64,000 nucleotides of DNA from Cryptomeria japonica (lineage: Eukaryota; Streptophyta; Pinopsida; Cupressales; Cupressaceae): contig NC_081411.1 of the NCBI RefSeq assembly GCF_030272615.1, positions 830,202,160-830,266,159 of the forward strand, written 5' to 3'. Shown here in pieces: positions 20,148-32,242 of this stretch (the first letter of the stretch is position 1; each line of letters opens with the position of its first letter). A model generated the notes under the pieces. It had not been told where the DNA came from. It did no database searches and worked only from the letters and a program-made list of their open reading frames with translations. Position numbers and translations under genes: made by a program.

Positions 20148-21450
20148 TACATTCTCTTTCCCCTGAATATAATGAACCTCAAAATCATGTTTGCAGAGGA
20201 ATTTGATCCATCTTCATTGTCGATCATTCAAGTTCGACTGCGTGAAAATATATTGCAAATTGTGATGATCACTATGCAACTAAAACCGATGCCCCAGCAG
20301 GAAATGTCTCCATCTAACCAACACATGCACTAAAATTGCCAAATCCAAGTCATGAACTAGATATTTCAACTCCTGATCCTTGAGTTTGTGAGACTCATAG
20401 AAAACCACATGTCCATCCAGCATAAGCACTGCACCTATACCTTCTAAAGAGGCATTTGTACACACCATGAAATCTCTGGATGGATTAGGAACTACTAAAA
20501 TTAGAGCACTAACAAGGAGTTCCTTCAAGGTATGAAAAGAAAATTCACACTTCTCTGACCTAACAAACTTCTTTCCTTTCCTCTGAAGAGAAGTAATCGG
20601 GTGGCCTATCCGAGAAAAGCTCTGCACAAAGTGATGGTAATATCCAGCCAAACCCATGAAACTTCGAACCTCAGAAATATTGGTCAGCGCTGGCCAATCA
20701 ACAATGGCTTGGATCTTTGAAGGATTCATGGATACACCTCCTGAGACTATATGACCAAGATAGCTTGCCTTTGACTAGAAGAAATCACACTTCACCAAAT
20801 TCACAAAAAGTTGATTCTCCCTCAAGCACTGCAATACCTGATGCAAGTGACTCTCATGCTCTTCCATAGATCTAGAATAAATCAATATGTCATCCAAGAA
20901 CACAAGGACAAAATGGTCAAGGTAGGTACAAAAGACCCCATTGATAAGACTCACGAACATTGAAGGCACATTCGTCAACCCAAATGGTACCATTGTGAAC
21001 TCATAGTGACTATAACAAGTATGAAACACCATCCTATGAATGTCTGAATCATGAATGTGCAACTAATGATACCCAGATTTTAGATCTATCTTAGAGAACA
21101 CCTTGGATCCCTTTACCTGATCAAATAGATCATCTATTTGAGGCAATGGATATCGATTCCGGATGGTTACCTTATTCAACTATCGATAATCAATGCATAG
21201 CCGAAGAGAACCATCCTTCTTAACAAAGATAACTGACACACCCCAAGGAGAAACACTAGGATGAATGAACCCCTTGGCCAACAACTCCTAAACCTAAAAC
21301 TTCAACTCACTCAACTCCTGAGTAGTCATCTGATATGGTGCTCTCGAAATAGCCTCCGCACTAGGAACCAAGTCAATGCAAAAATCTATGTCCCACTTCA
21401 GAGGCATACTGGGAATATCCAAAGGAAACACATCATCATACTCTCAAAGA
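20148..21450 (-). pseudogene. D: reverse transcriptase and RNase H, broken
   Basis: The minus strand gives [20 protein letters not shown] and [14 protein letters not shown], then [39 protein letters not shown] and the catalytic VFLDDILIYSRS at about 20875-20905 (the two Asp are intact). The thumb follows with VRSFMGLAGYYHHFVQSFSR, then RNase H with CTNASLEGIGAVLM and YLVHDLDLAILVHVL. The RNase H first catalytic Asp (normally TDAS) is Asn in CTNAS. Stops occur before KASYLGHIVSGG and elsewhere. It is a clear, inactive Ty3/gypsy polymerase. Confidence 0.85.
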
Positions 21451-21599
21451 ATAGGGTGACCATCAAGAGAGATTTATCAACTCTCTTCTTCATCCTCATC
21501 CTCAAGAGAAACTACAAAAAGTTGACACCCTTGACACATGCACTACCTAAGTTGCATAGTGGAAATCATATGTAAGGATATCAATCACTGAACTCCAAT

Positions 21600-22059
21600 G
21601 ATCCCCACTCTCCTACCATGGTCATCTAAACACTCTACTATCTTCAAATGACAGTCTACATGAGCACTCTAAGATGATAACCAATCCATCCCCAACACAA
21701 CTCCATAGGACCCCAAAGGAATGACTCAAAGGTCAACTAAAGTGACAAAGGGTCCTAGGTCCAACTTACAACTAGGAAAAAAGGCATCTACTAACACACA
21801 CACACCAGTAGCCAACTCTACTTGCCACCTATCCGCCTACTTAGCAGACATGAACTACCACCACTCCACAATGGATGAAGAAATAAAAGAATATAAAGCA
21901 CCAGAATCAAAAAGTACAGAGATAGGAATACCACACAACACACCTAAAGTCTCAATCATGGTACTTTTATGCTCAGCCTGGTGGTCATCCACCACTGCAA
22001 ATACTCTATGGGATCTACCTGCATCCCCCACTATCAGCTCTGATGCAGCTAGCCTTTAG
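21600..22059 (-). pseudogene. D: retropepsin-like protease region
   Basis: Minus-strand reading shows GIPISVLFDSGALYSFISSS with the catalytic DSG at about 21900-21908, then LATGVCVLVD, CKLDLGPFVTLVDLRVIPLG and VVLGMDWLSS. This is the typical retropepsin of chromoviruses, ending in the conserved hydrophobic GMDWL. Two or more stops interrupt the frame. It links gag upstream to reverse transcriptase downstream. Confidence 0.75.
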
Positions 22060-22063
22060 CTAC

Positions 22064-23132
22064 TCATCTGGTGAGGATGTTGAGGGCACTGAGCAGCTTT
22101 GAGGCCAAACTAACCACAGGAGAAGCAAGCTCCTCTAATAGGTCCTCTACTACCAGACGACTCACTGGACTATTGAAATATTTCCCCACTAGGGGCTTGA
22201 GATGCACCCTAAGAGGATTGCCTTGGAAAAGTCTTCCTACTCTTCTGCCAGTTCCTACTCTTTCAAAATTGAGAGTTGCCACCCTACTAGCCCCGAGACT
22301 GCTTTGGTCTTAGTGGCTGCTCCTATTGCTGACCACCCTTAGTAGGTTCCTGAGGACCCCTAAGAGGTGCAATAGTCTAGGACTGATTCCCTCTCCCTCT
22401 AGACCCACTAAAAGGATCACTCCCAATCTGAACTCCAAACTGGCCACCATGAGCATGGCTAAGGTCCTTCTCCACTAGCCTAGCTTTTGCCATGGCTACC
22501 TCTACTGAAGCAGGCTCAAAAACTCTCACTCCTCCACTGATGCAATCATTAAGACCCCTCAAGAAGTGCTGAACAAGCATAGCCTCATCATTAATAATCT
22601 TGACATACTATTTGAGCTTATAAAACCTATGCTCAAACTGATCTACTGACAACCCAAATTGGTGCAGAGCATAGAACTCATCTGCACGCGACTGCCTCCA
22701 CTGGGGTGAGAGAAATCATGCCCTGAATCTCTCCAGAAAGATCTCCCATGACATGGTGTTAATTCTCACACCGGTCCTCTCCTCCTCTAACCTCCACCAG
22801 ATAGATGCAAAATTCTTGAGATGCATGATAGTGCATGCTGCCTTGGTGTTGCTACCATATGGATACATGACAAAACATCAATCTAAACTGATAAGCTAGG
22901 TCTCTGCCTTGAGACCGGTACCTTTACCATCAAATAAAGGAGGATTGGACCTCATCAAGTCCCTCATGTGCCCCATGTTAGCTAGATCCTGGTCCACTGG
23001 GACCTCTCTCCCTCTAGGAGATCTCTCTCTCTCTCTCTCTGGAATCTGGTGATGGGACTCCACTACTTGGGCATGGATGGGCCAATCCACCTCAGGTCTA
23101 GGGCCCAGTCTAGCTAGCACCTCCTGAAACAT
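22064..23132 (-). pseudogene. D: gag with CCHC remnant, broken
   Basis: It starts near the Met at 23132 (MFQEVLARLGPRPEVDWPIH). It has an Arg/Glu-rich stretch from a (CT)n run at about 23022-23040, then HMRDLMRSNPPLFDGKG, a gag core with WWRLEEERTGVRINTMSWEI and YALHQFGLSVDQFEHRFYKL, and MLVQHFLRGLNDCI. A zinc knuckle remnant reads CFSCG*FGLKAAQC, where the star is a stop. The gag core matches plant gypsy retrotransposon gag (PF03732 type) by its FxxxF...LxQ style. Numerous stops make it non-functional. Confidence 0.75.
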
Positions 23133-23464
23133 CTATCGCAACTCTTCCCTTTTGGGAACCTGCTCTCCTGAATGTGGTCCCTCTTGCTGAACTGATTGAT
23201 CCTGATCCACATTCGCATGAGTGGGTGGCGGTGAAGGACTATAGCAGTCGGAACCTCAACCCTGTCCTCATCCTCTACCTCTTATGTGGCCACCAAGATG
23301 GCCACCTCCCTTGGCTTTCCTAGCCATGAACTAACATTGCACAAGAGAGAAAACTTCAAATCAAAGGCAAGGAAAGGAGCAAGGAAGTCACACCACAAGA
23401 CCTACACAAAAAGGTCAAGGTGAATGGACTCACTACAAACCAAGAGTACCCAGTATTGAAACAT

Positions 23465-23478
23465 GGGGTCTGATACCA
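23465..23478 (-). other. Primer binding site of D (tRNA-iMet type)
   Basis: The minus strand reads TGGTATCAGACCCC, two bases inside the 5' LTR. The first nine to ten bases match the common plant initiator tRNA-Met site TGGTATCAGAGCC. Confidence 0.85.
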
Positions 23479-23480
23479 AA

Positions 23481-26400
23481 TGTAGTACCCCACCAAGAAC
23501 CTCGAAGGAAAACCCACAACAAGGGTGAAATACTTTTTTTTTGAAAGTATAAACATAATAGGCGCATAACACACAACATGCACAATAACACAAGCAGAAG
23601 ACTTACAACATAATTCCTTAAGGGTTACCAACGAAGAATTAAAACCAAAAGATAAATTCAACAATTAAAGTTAATCCAGTTATGCATCATTAACTCAATG
23701 ATCACAAGAAGCCATATGCAATAACAGATTACACCATTGAAAGATTGAAAGGATACAATATAATCTCTCTTCAATAAGCATGAACACATAACATAAAGAA
23801 AACTGATAAATAACATCCAAAACATTGGATTACATTGCTCTTCCAATACAAGGCTTCTCAATATACATATAAAGATACAACTTAACCAAATACAAGGTTA
23901 CAAAAGATCATGATACAATGACCACATAGGTCTCCAAATAACAAGAATCTCCAAACATGGGATACAGCATGAGCCACGAACCACAGAAACACTTGCGAAG
24001 CCAATCCTTGCATGAAGGTATGAACAAGAACATCTGATGGGAAGTGGCACTACCACCCAACCATGTAGTTCCCAAAATGGAATCACCCCACAGTGCTAGG
24101 AGATAGATGAGGACCCTCAAGAAAGCAAAATCATGACATGGTTAACAAAACAATACGACTCCATGACAACACCATATGACTCCACAATAATCCTAGTGAC
24201 TCAACATCACAAAAAAACAAGTGACTCGATATCACAAAACACAAGTGAACCGACATCACACACACAAGTGAACCTAAAGAGAGAGTGTCATCACATAGCT
24301 TATTATGGTTACCATGGTTGGCCTCCATAAGTCTCGACTAACTGACTTGGTAACCTTTCCCGAACCTCAAGCTCCAACTAAGTCTTAGGCAGACCCTACC
24401 AACCTTTCGTGAAGACAAGGTGGTCAGTTTGCCATTCCAAGCCTTCTCACTACATTATGAGCCTCAGTACAAGCACTCACCTATGTGTGAGGTACAATAT
24501 CTTTATTAATGTTTGAGAGCTACCCACCTAATCAATTAATTATATTATCACTTATTATCTTAGTTTCAAAGAGTATTCTTGCCAACATCTTTGGGTGCGG
24601 CCCCCATTCAAAAGACACTCTTTCAAAGGACACTAAACAAACATGGTAAGTCCACGAGGACCCTATGGCAAAGTAAACAACCATAACACCACTATCCAAA
24701 AACAAGTGGTCAAAACAAGGACATACTGACTCTTGGTTAACCATAAGGCAAAGACACTACATAGTTAAGACAACAAAGTCATCATATATCACTTTGTCAA
24801 AGGTACCAAATACGTCACCATAGGATGACTGAACCTTAGACCATAAAGAACACAATATAACTCTTGCAAGGAAAGCTAATTTCACTAAGTCCACACTCAG
24901 ACAATCTTTGAGAAAATTAGCATCATAAGCACTTGCAACATCATTGATTGAAAATTAAATAAAACACTCTTTTACCATTCACATCTATTCAATTTCCAAA
25001 TCAATATTCCATCAAGATAAAATTCACGTCAAATACCCAACTGAATAAAAAAATGAATTCCTAATAGGCATTTAATTCATTTCTAGATTATATATCCAAA
25101 TTAACCAATTTGAATTACTAATTCATGCCTTGATTTTCAAAGATAACTTTATAAATCCATTTAATAAAAATCACTATTTTATTTAAAATAAAAACCACGT
25201 TAAAAAAAATTTATTTAATAAAAAATTAAATTCATAGCACATAGGAGTTTGTACTGCTAAGGGTACAAGGTCACACGAGGGTCGAGGTCAACCCGTAGTA
25301 GTGTTGTTGCCAAGGCAACAGACACTACTTGCCGGTAGTACTACTACCGACCGATATCAAACGCTACCAATCGGTAGCATTGCTACGAACCGGTAGTAGT
25401 CCTACCAACTAGTAGTACTGCTACTGATCGGTAACAATCCTACCAACTGGTAGTACTACTACCACGTAGCAGTACTGCCAACTAGTAGTACTACTACCTG
25501 CGGGTAGTAGACACTACCGACCCATGTGGTGGGACTAGCCCGCCATGAGGTAAGGTAAGGTTTAAATTAATAAAAATTCATACTTTTTAAGCATTTTAAA
25601 ATCAACAAGATACTAATCATTTAAACATTAAAATGATTCATTTCCAGATCATTTCATGAGCACGCACACAGAGTGCCAAGATCCAAAATTCAATGGATAT
25701 TTACCAATACGGTAAATGGTGAAATACAATCACATAAGAACCCCAAATCTTGGGCAATAAGATAATAGGAAGCACACAACAAACTAAATCCAATTCATTA
25801 TATTCCAAATAGAAGAGGCAATCCAAGAAGTTGATTTTCAAGAATAGAAAACATACAACAAATAGAGCAATGAACCATTTCTTTCCTATAAGCAGACATA
25901 TGATATAAGATTCACAAAATCAACAATAACATGCATTCCTTCTTCCATTCCAATCATTCCACAAGAATTTACAAGGAGATTTACATCTTTTCAACACATA
26001 GGAAGCAACTAAAAAATCAAATTTAAATTTTAAAACAAGAAGAGATTATCAAATCTCGAAGAAAACTAGAAGCAAAATGGTGGAAGAATCCTAGTACTTG
26101 CAAACCAAATCAAATTCCAGGTCCTCCTTCAGAATGTTTTACCAATTTTCTCTTCTTAATTTTCTGCCCTCCTCTTCTTGTGAATTTCTAGGAATATATG
26201 GGAAAATAATTTCAACCTAAACTTTCTAGGTTGAAAGTTTTCTCCACCAATCAGAATAATTTATTTTAAAAAGTAAAAACCAATCAGATTTCTCTTTCCC
26301 AAAAACAATTCTTTTCCAACAATTAAAATGCAAAAGTCAAATGGAAAGGTAAAAGGAAAAGCTTTTATTAAATTTTCTATTTCCAAAATAATTTCTTTCA

Positions 26401-27046
26401 ACATAAGCATTAATGCAACTTTACACAATAAAATAAGTCATTTAACCATTTAATCTAGCAAATCATTAATTTAATTAAAACAATAATCTTAGAGCACAAT
26501 AGTTAACTAATTACGCCAACATAAGATAGCATCATCCATTCAATTAAATAACTATTCATATGAATGAAAGCACGCAAAATGAAGAATGATGAAATGATGA
26601 CTCACAAATGACCAAACCAAAGCACTATGACTCGTATACCGGCCAGATGGGAAAGACAACTGACTGACAATACTCACATGAGTGTAACTGTGGGTCAAGT
26701 TAGGGTCTAACAACTATCTCCTCCACTCCTAGATGAAGGAGAATCATGATGTTCCCTTTCTCACCAGAGTGAGTGAAATAAAATCATCTCCTCACATCCC
26801 ATACACATGCAAACACGCAACACATAAATAACGTACCACACATATAAGGTAAGAGTTTCAGTCCATGATAATGATCCATAAAATAAAATTAATCATAAGC
26901 ACTGAGATAATTCATAAAAACATACACCACAAATCCATATAAAGCATGAAATAACATCACATAAAATCTGAGTCAATATACAATAATGTTCCACTGAAGT
27001 CCATCAAAAACATACAAAAAGAGACTGATCAAGGAGGGGTGCTATA
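23481..27046 (-). repeat. 5' LTR of D, 3566 bp
   Basis: In plus coordinates it runs from TGTAGTACCCC to GGGGTGCTATA; the terminal CA is mutated to TA. It is collinear with 14571-18617 except for the two blocks missing here. GGCAT follows at 27047-27051. As the 5' LTR on the minus strand it should hold the promoter, but I cannot point to a confident TATA box. Confidence 0.9.
25290..25525. repeat. Palindromic minisatellite, second copy in D LTR
   Basis: The same CTACC...GGTAG / GTAGTACTRCTAC units as at 16720-16985, in the partner LTR. The unit number and order differ slightly between the two copies. Confidence 0.75.
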
Positions 27047-27402
27047 GGCATGGCACCCTGGTCCAAGTCAGTTTCAAGTTCAATTTGCAGAATTAGGTGC
27101 ACATCTATAATCCTCCCCCTTTCATTCTTTTAGTATCTCAGTTTTAGATCTGCAAGTTTGTGCAATTTTGAGTTCATTTGTGCTTCATTTTGTATCTCCT
27201 AGTCTAGGTGATCATTTAAACACTAGTTTTTCTCATCATTTGCAACTAGAGGAATAGAAACCATAAGAGATAATCCTTGGCTCTCTCTTTCCCACAAGAA
27301 GTATCCAAAGTGATCTATCTCTCTAGGCTCTTTTGTATTCCCAATGTGCTGGCAAAAGTGGGATTAGGTCCTAGTCACCCGGTCTCGCTTTTCCTGCCAC
27401 CA
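27047..27402 (+). repeat. 5' LTR of B, right part (after D)
   Basis: It begins with the second TSD copy GGCAT, resumes the B LTR sequence and ends at CCTGCCACCA before the primer site. The A LTR ends at the same point relative to its own primer site. An open stretch from 27277 is not supported as a gene. Confidence 0.75.
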
Positions 27403-27407
27403 CATTT

Positions 27408-27424
27408 TGGTGAACCCGATGTGA
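27408..27424 (+). other. Primer binding site of B
   Basis: TGGTGAACCCGATGTGA, five bases after the LTR end, is shared with K and A. The priming tRNA is not assigned. Confidence 0.65.
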
Positions 27425-27752
27425 ATCCAATATTCTTTAATTCCAATTTATGTTCTCAGATCTAAGTGTTTTTTCTATTTCAAATTCAAATTTACATTTA
27501 CAAGTTTCAATTCCTTGCAAATTTTAAAATTTAGAGGTTAATTTTGCTAAAACCCCTAATTTTTTTTTCAACTCAAAATTGAACTTGTGGATAGCTTGAT
27601 TTGGATCATTAATTTCAGATCTGATTTAGGAACACATTTCACTTATCTATTTCATTTTCTAAATCAACATTTAGAGTTCTTTCATTGGTTAAAATTGAAT
27701 ATTTCCTTCTATTTTGCATATGATTGTCATTTGAAAGAGGAAATATTTTGTC

Positions 27753-28933
27753 ATGATGCATTCATTTCCTAAATGTGATAATGGGTTAGCTTTCCTTGTT
27801 TCAATTTTTCCTTCTCCTAAAGAACCTCTTCCCATCTATGACAATATTTTATTTCCTAAAAGAGTTGTTACCAATCCCTTCAAAACTCTCCCATGCTTTG
27901 AGGATGAAGATTTGAAGAGTGATCTTAACAATTCTCCTAAAATGTTCCCTTCCCATCTAGTCATCTTAGAGGAAGAGGATGATATCATAAACACCTTTCT
28001 TAATGTTACCTTACCTTCCTTACATTATGCCTCTCTAATTGAAAATGTATTGATGTACATTGACTTATCTTCTCCTAAATTTGGTCTTACCAATAGGGCA
28101 TGTTAGTGCAACAAGAGGTTATGAGAACTTCTTCCAAAGATATCCTTCCTAAGTATGAATCTTTGGAGAAATGTGTTCATTTCCCTCCTAAAGAATACTC
28201 CCCTCATGAGGTTCATTTTTTGCAAGAAGATGGTATTGTCCCTACTTTTACTAGTGATGGCATTTCCTCTTTTGATTTCAACAAAATTCCCACTAGAGAT
28301 GATACATTAATGAGAAATGCTTGCCTTTCTCCTAATTTTTGTCTTACCCCTGAAGATGCCTTAGAGAAAGAAGATGAAATCATAATCAATTTCCTTAATT
28401 CTCTCTCCCCTAAAGATCCTATTAAAGACATTTTGAGGAAAGAGGATGATGTAAACACATGTAGTGATTCTCTCCCTCCTAAGGATGAAGAATTAATAAA
28501 CAGTGTTATCCCTTCTCCCAAAATTGGCAATAGAAATAAGGACATCTTTATGCAATATATTTCTAATACTTTTCCTAGTGACCTGACTATTTGGGATCAA
28601 CCATTAGAAGAAGGTGTTTATTATTCTCTCCCCCATGAGAGAACCCTAGCCAAAGGGGATGAAATCATGATTGATAACTCCCTTGATATCATCTCACCTT
28701 CCATGAATCTCAATCATTATCCCTCTAAAAATAAAGTATCCCCCTCTCCTCAACTTGGTTCTACTCATAAGGATACCCTAGTTCAAGAAGAGATTGTTGA
28801 CATCCCTTTCAAAGGTGAGACTGTAGAGAGTAATTTTGCTTCTTTCCCTAGAGAGTCTATTCCCCATGTAGATCCTTTGATGATAGAGGATGGTATGAAC
28901 TTTCCTACTAATACTTTTCCTCCTAAAACATGA
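27753..28933 (+). pseudogene. B: acidic repeat region in place of gag
   Basis: Two overlapping open stretches (27753-28106, then 28100-28933 in another frame) form a hydrophilic protein of about 390 residues. Imperfect units of roughly 30-40 residues recur, with LSPKD or LPPKD, then DILRKEDDVNT, EKEDEIIINFLNSLSPKDP and similar. It has many Pro-Lys pairs and Asp/Glu runs, no membrane segment, no CCHC knuckle and no known gag domain. A frameshift lies near 28095. It precedes the VQGG repeats, where gag is normally found, so it may be a highly diverged gag or a family-specific protein. The leader 27425-27752 is AT-rich and empty. Confidence 0.5.
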
Positions 28934-29263
28934 ATGCCTACTTCTAGTCTCCCTCCTAAAATTGGTCTTATCCATGATTACATTTTAGTGAAAGGAGAGA
29001 CTATGAATAATTCTTCCAACAATATTGTTCATTCTCCTTCTAAGGAAACCTTTGATATTCCTAAACCATCTTCAATCAATTTGATACATGTGAATGAAAC
29101 ACCTAAGAAACCCCTCTTCACAGTTCAAGGTGCTTTTCCTTCTCAAAATTTCCCACATAAGCCTATCTTAGTGGTTCAAGGTGGTTATTCTAATGATTAT
29201 TTTTGCGCTTGTAAGAAACCTATTATTACTGTGCAAGGAGGTTATCCTACTAAGATCCCTTAG
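28934..29263 (+). pseudogene. B: triple VQGG-type repeat region
   Basis: Same frame as the preceding stretch, separated by one TGA at 28931-28933. After an acidic lead-in, three units of about 18-20 residues read KPLFTVQGAFPS, KPILVVQGGYSND and KPIITVQGGYPT, closely matching the three units in A (7450-8124, minus). The frame ends at a TAG at 29261-29263. Conservation of three units in two separately inserted copies suggests the motif mattered to the element. The function is unknown. Confidence 0.6.
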
Positions 29264-30325
29264 GAGTATGATAAGAAAATCACTAGAGAGTGTTATAATA
29301 CCATTTCTCATACTTACAACAACAAAAAGCAATAGGTGACCTAGTTCTCCTCTAGTTATCCCAACTTCACTTCCTCTCTCTCAACCTACCCTTCCATAAG
29401 ATCCTCGTATATCAAATCTTAGCAAGGAGTATGATCTCATTGAACAACTTAAGGCTACTCCTACTAAGATTTCTATTTGGGATTTGGTTCAAACTTCACC
29501 TGCTTATCATGGGATGTTACAAGATGCTTTGAAAAATTTAGATGTCCCACCTGCAGTGACACCTAATAACATATCCACTTTGATTGATCCTACAAATAAA
29601 TCCAAAAATAAATTTGTATTCACACAAGATGAGTTACCTTCTTTTGAAATCCAAAATCAATATGATCCTCTTATGATTATGGTTATTATCCATGATAGTG
29701 CTATAAGGAGAACCCTTGTGGATAATGGATCTGGCCTTAATGTTTGTGGTGTGGTTTTATTGGATAATATTAATTTGGATCATTCTCTCATTGAACCTTC
29801 TTCTCTTACTATTCGAGGCTTTGATAATGTTCCTAAATAATGTCTAGGTGTCATAACCTTTCCTATTAGGGTAGGTCTTATTGTGTTACCTACACCTATT
29901 CATGTTATTCCTAGTAATTTGACATATAACCTTCTATTAGGGAGACCTTGGATTCATAGCATGTAAGATGTCCCCTCAACTTTGCATAGGAAAGTCAAGT
30001 TCATTTATAACAATACGACATACACCTTATTAGCTAATAGCAAACCTTGAGAACCATTAAAATCTAGGTCTTCTTGTTCAACTACTTCTTCCAATCCTTC
30101 TAATTCTACTACTTCCTTTAATGATCTTGTTCCTTCTAGTACTCCTGATTCTTCTACTCAATCAGAATCTCCTCCCAAGGAAATATTTTCTCCCAAATAA
30201 GTTCTCACAAATGATGATTGGGGATATGTAGACTTTAACCCTACATTTGCAGGATAATATAGAGTATCTTGAAAAGGATCTAAGACTGAGAAGGAGAAAT
30301 CTAAGGAGGAACCTAAAGAGCAACC
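29264..30325 (+). pseudogene. B: pre-protease and retropepsin-like protease
   Basis: Open stretch 29484-29840 plus flanking sequence with stops. The lead segment carries EYDLIEQLKATPTKISIWDL and MLQDALKNLDVPP. The protease active site is TLVDNGSGLNV (about 29711-29745), with the Asp-Asn-Gly intact, unlike A. A TAA at 29838-29840 interrupts it before the region that gives YNLLLGRPWIHSM near 29930-29965. A Ser/Thr-rich linker (SSCSTTSSNPSNS-like) follows, then DDWGYVDFNPTF, also present in A. At 30325 it is cut by F and continues in frame at 53153. Confidence 0.75.
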
Positions 30326-31093
30326 TGTTTATGGTAAAAATAGAATAACATTATTGAAAGACTAAATAGATTCAACCATAAAACCCTAGCCTAACAACAA
30401 CAAAGATCCACCATAACATATCAATATTACCTAAGACAATGCAAATCAAATAAATCACAAAGATTATACCATCACATGTCCAATAGGGTTTAGATCTCCA
30501 TTGATCTTGCTTGATATATTTGCTCTTAGATTTTATATGTGTACAAGAGCTCAACAAAGAATGGAAATTTGGTTGATAGCTTGATCACATATGAAAGTTC
30601 AAATGCTAGAATGCTTGGAAGGGATTGATAATGAAGGAAGTATCTCCTTATAGAAGTATCTCCTTATATAGAAGACACTGTAAGAAATGGAGGGATAAGA
30701 TTAAGAGGTGTAAAAGATAAATGGTTGGCTAGGATTAGAGGGTAGGTAGAGGAAATAAGAAAATAATAAGAGGGTAGGTAGTGTAAGAATTAAGAGATGA
30801 ATGACATGTGTTATGGGTAGAAAAGGCTAATGAATTAATTAAACAAATAAAGATTTATTTAATTAATAGAAGAAGTGGGATCGATTAAATAAATAAAAGT
30901 ATTTATTTAATTTAGAAAAAAGATAATTTAAATAAATAAAAGTATTTATTTAAATGAGGAAAAAGGATAGAAAAGGATAAAATGAATTAATTAAATAAAT
31001 AAAGATTTATTTAATTAATAAAAGAATTAGGCTAAAATAATTAATAAATAAAAATATTTATTTAATTAGACAAGACAATTTTAGGTGTCTACA
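30326..31093 (-). repeat. 3' LTR of F, 768 bp
   Basis: In plus coordinates it runs from TGTTTATGG to GGTGTCTACA. It contains A/T-rich TTAAATAAATAAA runs near 30830-31070 and a duplicated TATCTCCTTATAGAAG unit at 30641-30674, whose minus strand gives a TATATAAGG-type TATA box. The 61-codon open stretch on the minus strand here is not a gene. Confidence 0.85.
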
Positions 31094-31106
31094 TTTTGCC
31101 CCTTCT
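31094..31106 (-). other. Polypurine tract of F
   Basis: The minus strand reads AGAAGGGGCAAAA directly before the LTR start TGTAGACACC. Confidence 0.75.
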
Positions 31107-31589
31107 TGAGACAATGCAGCTTGTCACGTTATTTCAAAGAAGATAAGATAAACTGATACAAAATTGCCCCAAGATGGGAATGATATGCCCCTTCAAGAGA
31201 TTGGAGGAAAATATCGAAAAAATCACAAACAACCTCTTGATAAGAAAGATAGGATAGAGTGACAGAGTCATGGGATAAAGAAGACTAACTTGGGAGACTA
31301 GGGCTAGGGTATTCTATAAGATAGACTATGAGGGAAAACATCCTCATTGTCATCCACACACCCAAGAGATTAGAGTGTAGAGAGAGCAGAGAGCAGTCAA
31401 CAATGATGGCATTGGTGCATAGATTTGATCACATTCACCGATATCAAAGGCCAATAGATGCGGGAGAGCTGATAAGTACCACAAAACCTATATCTTGTTG
31501 CATTTATTGTTGTCATAAATGCATGTTAGGTAGGTCAATAAATGCACATTAGATAGGTCTAAGAAATTGTCAAGTAGGGTAAAAAAATG

Positions 31590-31800
31590 GGAAGGTGCAT
31601 CTGTGTTGGTGCCAAGTGCGTCTAGATAGGTTAGGCATGTCTATGAGTTTAAAGGCATCTATGTCAGATGTGAGCATGTTTGTGAAGTGCAGGCACATCT
31701 ATGTAGGGCAGGTGCATCTATGTAGAATAGAGGCATATCTATGTGTTTCAGGCACGTCTATCAAATGACAAAATGTCTGTGAAGTATGCAAGCATGTTTG
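31590..31800. repeat. Degenerate 20-30 bp repeats in F 3' noncoding region
   Basis: Units around GGCACATCTATGTAG, GGTGCATCTATGTAG and GGCATGTCTATGAG recur about eight times with varied spacing. The stretch 31107-31590 before it has no recognisable gene. Confidence 0.6.
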
Positions 31801-32030
31801 TGTCATGAATACGCATTTATGTCTTCAAGGTCGAATCGACAGTTCTATGATAAACATACACTATCGATTAGATAAGTTGGTGAGAGGATACACTCAAGCA
31901 GGTCATCTAGGGAAGACTAGGATAGGAGATAGGTATAGGATTGACAATTCTATGATAGAACATACGTTGCCAATCAGGAAACTACTCAAGAGGATACACT
32001 CAAGAAGAGACCCTAGGATAGGATAAAAGT

Positions 32031-32215
32031 AGCACTTTGTGATGAACATGGAGTACTACTAGGATAGAGTACCATATGATAGATATAAGCACTCGAGTAA
32101 AAAGAAGCATTTTGTGATGAACAAGGAGTACTACTAGGATATTGTGCCATATGATAGATATAAGAACTAGGATAAAAAGAAGCACTTTGTGATGAATAGG
32201 GAGTATCACTAGGAT
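32031..32215. repeat. 75-bp tandem repeat in F, about 2.5 copies
   Basis: AGCACTTTGTGATGAAC-type units start at 32031, 32106 and 32181, an exact 75-base period, each followed by GGAGTACTACTAGGAT. Just upstream, GAGGATACACTCAAG occurs twice (about 31885 and 31990) with similar flanks, hinting at an older repeat of about 105 bases. Confidence 0.8.
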
Positions 32216-32242
32216 TGACACAGTTGATTTTCTTGACTGCAG

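Larger units (their letters stand above)
14571..27046 (-). mobile_element. D: chromovirus-type Ty3/gypsy element with very long LTRs
   Basis: Complete element with TSD GGCAT on both sides (14566-14570 and 27047-27051), LTRs with TGTAGTRCCCC / GGGGTACTACA inverted ends, a tRNA-iMet primer site, a polypurine tract, and gag, protease, reverse transcriptase, RNase H, integrase and a chromodomain-like tail on the minus strand. Coding is broken by many stops. Long LTRs, iMet priming and a chromodomain suggest the Tekay/Del lineage; this is inference. It is inserted in the 5' LTR of B. Confidence 0.9.

Noticed and set aside
23020-23042. (CT)n run as a regulatory GAGA-type site
   Set aside because: It lies within the gag coding of D, where it encodes Arg/Glu repeats; a simple repeat is enough to explain it.
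23356-24744. Membrane-like open stretches in the D 5' LTR (Cys/Phe/Leu-rich)
   Set aside because: Same LTR sequence as 14500-16200. The hydrophobicity comes from base composition and the frames are not kept between the two LTRs.
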